Assembly: GCA_017940105.1 (NCBI GenBank)
Contig: JAGAZG010000241.1
Location: forward strand, 1 to 7,896
DNA from: Mailhella sp.
Lineage (GTDB): Bacteria; Desulfobacterota; Desulfovibrionia; Desulfovibrionales; Desulfovibrionaceae
Direction of reading: 5' to 3'
Length of the DNA: 7,896 nucleotides
Shown here: positions 5,577-7,896 of the stretch, in pieces
Numbering within the stretch: the stretch's first letter is position 1
How the letters are laid out: every line of letters starts with the position of its first letter
Made by a program: the position numbers and the translations under genes
The notes under the pieces: model-generated
Databases searched by the model: none
What the model saw: only the letters and a program-made list of their open reading frames with translations
What the model was told of the DNA's origin: nothing

Positions 5577-6728
5577 ATGAAACAGACATTAGGACTGCGC
5601 TTCAGTCATTACGGCCAGGTACTGGCCTGCGTGTGCGATGCCGGAGACTCGCCTCTTGCCGTGGGAGAAAAAGCCATGGTTTATACAGACCAGGGGCCTA
5701 ACTGCGGCATAGTTGTATGGCAGCGCCCGTGGCACGAAGGCATGGAGCAGTTGCTGGCCGAGCGTAATAAGGCCTCTGCCATGGAAGGAGGCTGCGCTAC
5801 TGGCTTGCCCTCCATGCCCGAAGCCCGCCGCGCCAGCAAAGAAGAAGCACGAATTTCACAAGACAATGCCGATCTTTCCGAACAGGCGTTTGAATTCTGC
5901 CGCATGCGCATCACTGCCCGCGGACTGGAAATGAAACTCGTTGATGTTGAAGTCCTGTACGAACGATCTAAAATCATTTTCTATTTCACTGCGCCTACGC
6001 GCATTGATTTTCGCGAGCTCGTCAAGGATCTTGTCCATGAATACCACACTCGCATAGAGCTGCGGCAGATCGGAGTCCGCCACGAAACACAGATGATCGG
6101 CGCACTGGGCAATTGCGGGATGGTATGCTGCTGCCGCCGCTTTCTGCACAGGTTTGCTCCTGTCACCATCAAGATGGCAAAGGAGCAGAACCTTTTTTTA
6201 AACCCGACTAAAATTTCCGGCATATGCGGACGGTTGCTCTGTTGCCTTAGCTACGAACAGGACAATTACGATGCCTTTCACCACAGCTGTCCGAAACTGG
6301 GCAAGCGATATAAGACGGATGAAGGGCACATGCGCGTCTTGCGAAGCAATATGTTTCGCAACAGCATTGTCGTGCTGCCTGACGGCGGCCAGGAAACAGA
6401 AATGCAGCTTGAAGACTGGGTTGCCCTCAACCCGACCCGGTCTGAAACCGCACCCCCTCCCTCCGCGGAAGAGCAGAAAACACCAGTTCAGAACGGCAGC
6501 ATGATGATCGTTTCTGCTTCGCCTGACACGCTGGACGATGATCTTGCCGGTCTTGAAGATCTTGAAGAAGAAGACAGTCACGCTTCGCGGGAACCGCTCA
6601 TGCTTGGTTCTGAAGAAGCCGCACATCCGCGCAGACGACCCCGCCGGGACGCACAGCACCCCCAGCCGTCAGCTGCCGTCGGACATGGTTCACGGCATAT
6701 CCAGGGTGCAAAGAGCAATACGCGATAA
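5577..6728 (+). CDS. ricT: RicT/YaaT family protein with PSP1 domain
   Basis: A 383-residue cytoplasmic protein with a PSP1 C-terminal-type domain, homologous to Bacillus RicT (YaaT). There RicT with RicA and RicF forms an iron-sulfur Ric complex that aids RNase Y-dependent mRNA maturation. Recognisable blocks are LEMKLVDVEVLYERSKIIFYF (about 117-137), TRIDFRELVKDLVHEY (141-156), RIELRQIGVRHET (159-171), GNCGMVCCCRRFL (178-190), PVTIKMAKEQNLFLNPTKIS (about 195-214) and GICGRLLCCLSYE (215-227). Cysteines at 180, 184-186, 217, 222-223 and 238 are candidate cluster ligands. The first two-thirds match the family. The last 100 residues or so are an extra tail, acidic at 319-333 (LDDDLAGLEDLEEED) and then arginine-rich (351-357), probably disordered. 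Start ATG with a modest AAAGG 10 nt upstream. It is the first gene of a probable two-gene unit with metG. The family is firm; the exact role in this organism is not, since Ric partners and RNase Y cannot be checked here. Confidence 0.9.
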   Translation: MKQTLGLRFSHYGQVLACVCDAGDSPLAVGEKAMVYTDQGPNCGIVVWQRPWHEGMEQLLAERNKASAMEGGCATGLPSMPEARRASKEEARISQDNADLSEQAFEFCRMRITARGLEMKLVDVEVLYERSKIIFYFTAPTRIDFRELVKDLVHEYHTRIELRQIGVRHETQMIGALGNCGMVCCCRRFLHRFAPVTIKMAKEQNLFLNPTKISGICGRLLCCLSYEQDNYDAFHHSCPKLGKRYKTDEGHMRVLRSNMFRNSIVVLPDGGQETEMQLEDWVALNPTRSETAPPPSAEEQKTPVQNGSMMIVSASPDTLDDDLAGLEDLEEEDSHASREPLMLGSEEAAHPRRRPRRDAQHPQPSAAVGHGSRHIQGAKSNTR

Positions 6729-6741
6729 AAGGAGCCATCGC

Positions 6742-7896
6742 TTGAAAAGCTACTACATCACTACGCCTATTTACTATGTCAATGCACGCCCGCATCTTGG
6801 ACATGCCTATTCCACTATTGTAGCGGACACGCTGAAACGCTTTCACCGCATGCTTGGCGAAGACGCGCGAATGCAGACAGGCACTGACGAACACGGCGAT
6901 AAAATTGTCAAGGCAGCAGAAAAGGCTGGCCTTTCTCCCCAGGCTTTTGTCGATGACATTTCCGGCCTGTTCCGCAATCTGTGGCCCAGGCTCAACATAG
7001 ATTTTGACGGCTTTATCCGCACGACGGATCCAGCCCATAAAAAATCCGTGCAGTCCCTGCTGCAGCGCCTGTACGACAAGGGCGACATTTATTTCGGCGA
7101 ATACGGCGGACATTACTGCTATGGCTGCGAACGTTTCTATACCGAAAAAGAACTCGTTGACGGCATGTGCCCCCAGCACCTTACAAAGCCGGACTATATC
7201 AGTGAAAAGAACTACTTTTTCAAGATGTCAAAGTATCAGGAGCAGCTGCGCAGGCACATCCTTGACAATCCGGACTTCATCCGACCGGAACGATACCGCA
7301 GCGAAGCTCTGGCCATGCTTGAAGGCGGAGTACTTGAAGACCTGTGCATATCGCGCCCGAAATCCCGGCTGACATGGGGCATAGAGTTGCCGTTTGACAA
7401 AGACTATGTAAGCTACGTATGGTTTGACGCCCTTGCAAACTATATCACGGCGCTGGGATGGCCCGGAAACGAAAACGACGATTCCGGCTCATACCGCCGC
7501 TTCTGGCCGGGCGAACATCTGGTCGCAAAAGACATTCTCAAGCCGCACGGCATTTTCTGGCCGACAATGCTGATGGCGGCAGGAATCCCTCTGTACAAGC
7601 ACCTGAACGTGCATGGGTACTGGCTTGTAAAAGACACCAAAATGTCAAAATCCCTCGGCAATGTCGTAGACCCCCTTAAGGCCGCCGACCATTTCGGGCT
7701 CGATGCTTTCCGCTATTTTCTCATCCGGGAAATGAACTTTGGATCTGACGCCTCATACTCTGCCGAAGCCATCACGACGAGAATCAACGCTGATCTCGCC
7801 AACGATCTCGGCAATCTTTTCAGCCGCGTGCTTTCGATGAACGCAAAATATTTTGAAGGCAAAATCCCCCCGCTTGGCGAACAAAGCGATGCAGAC
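6742..7896 (+). CDS. metG: Methionyl-tRNA synthetase, 5' part (runs off the window)
   Basis: The first 385 residues of a class I aminoacyl-tRNA synthetase that charges tRNA-Met in the cytoplasm. The Rossmann signature appears as PIYYVNARPHLGHAY (9-23; HLGH is the HIGH motif). TGTDEHG (46-52) follows. The zinc-knuckle CYGC...CPQH (C126, C129, C143, H146) indicates the single-knuckle form. YVWFDALANY (225-234) and KMSKS (300-304, in TKMSKSLGN) complete the active site, and the anticodon-binding helix bundle begins at about 340. The start is TTG at 6742: it begins the expected N-terminus MKSYYITTPIYY, and AAAGGAG (6728-6734) ends 7 nt upstream, overlapping the ricT stop. No ATG or GTG lies near enough to give a complete N-terminus. 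The 13-bp gap and shared direction make co-transcription with ricT very likely. The C-terminal part and stop lie beyond the window. Confidence 0.97.
   Translation, partial: MKSYYITTPIYYVNARPHLGHAYSTIVADTLKRFHRMLGEDARMQTGTDEHGDKIVKAAEKAGLSPQAFVDDISGLFRNLWPRLNIDFDGFIRTTDPAHKKSVQSLLQRLYDKGDIYFGEYGGHYCYGCERFYTEKELVDGMCPQHLTKPDYISEKNYFFKMSKYQEQLRRHILDNPDFIRPERYRSEALAMLEGGVLEDLCISRPKSRLTWGIELPFDKDYVSYVWFDALANYITALGWPGNENDDSGSYRRFWPGEHLVAKDILKPHGIFWPTMLMAAGIPLYKHLNVHGYWLVKDTKMSKSLGNVVDPLKAADHFGLDAFRYFLIREMNFGSDASYSAEAITTRINADLANDLGNLFSRVLSMNAKYFEGKIPPLGEQSDAD

Overview
The window reads as a piece of chromosomal core genome from a Gram-negative, moderately GC-rich bacterium, most likely a member of the Desulfovibrionales (Desulfovibrio or a close relative). 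I infer this from the style of the proteins (PhoH, 7TM-HD, YbeY and RicT-like sequences) and from the gene order. No species call is possible from the sequence alone. All six genes are recognisable, and five of them are housekeeping families. I see no mobile element, CRISPR array, tRNA, rRNA, toxin-antitoxin pair or defence system.

Left half (67-3873, minus strand): a compact operon transcribed right to left, phoH -> pgpH-like 7TM-HD phosphohydrolase -> ybeY. The genes overlap by 14 bp and 4 bp, which suggests translational coupling. The same order (phoH, yqfF/pgpH, ybeY) is known from Firmicutes such as Bacillus subtilis, so this is an old linkage. It joins a PhoH ATPase and the YbeY endoribonuclease (rRNA maturation and ribosome quality control) to a membrane HD phosphodiesterase whose family degrades cyclic-di-AMP. 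Bases 1-66 lie downstream of ybeY and hold nothing I can identify.

Middle (3874-4259): a 386-bp divergent intergenic region. It has a candidate phoH promoter on the minus strand close to phoH, a stretch without recognisable content (about 3941-4108), and an AT-rich block with a perfect palindrome. A good sigma-70-type promoter with a GC hairpin around its -10 follows, then a leader ending in a strong Shine-Dalgarno for the flavin oxidoreductase gene.

Right half (4260-7896, plus strand): first a nitronate-monooxygenase/FabK-type flavoprotein with a cysteine-rich C-terminus, which appears to be a single-gene unit closed by a 17-bp perfect hairpin. A second promoter and leader follow, then a RicT/YaaT (PSP1-domain) protein and metG (methionyl-tRNA synthetase, TTG start, running off the window end). 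ricT and metG are 13 bp apart and very likely co-transcribed. RicT-type genes also lie near a methionyl-tRNA synthetase gene in Firmicutes.

Most of the window is ordinary conserved machinery. The points worth a second look are small: a similar A / reverse-complement / A repeat layout at the two plus-strand promoters, an AT palindrome next to a promoter, a 13-residue insertion in the PhoH ATPase core, a replaced conserved arginine in YbeY, and the cysteine-rich regions of the flavoprotein and of RicT. I found no convincing undescribed multi-gene system.
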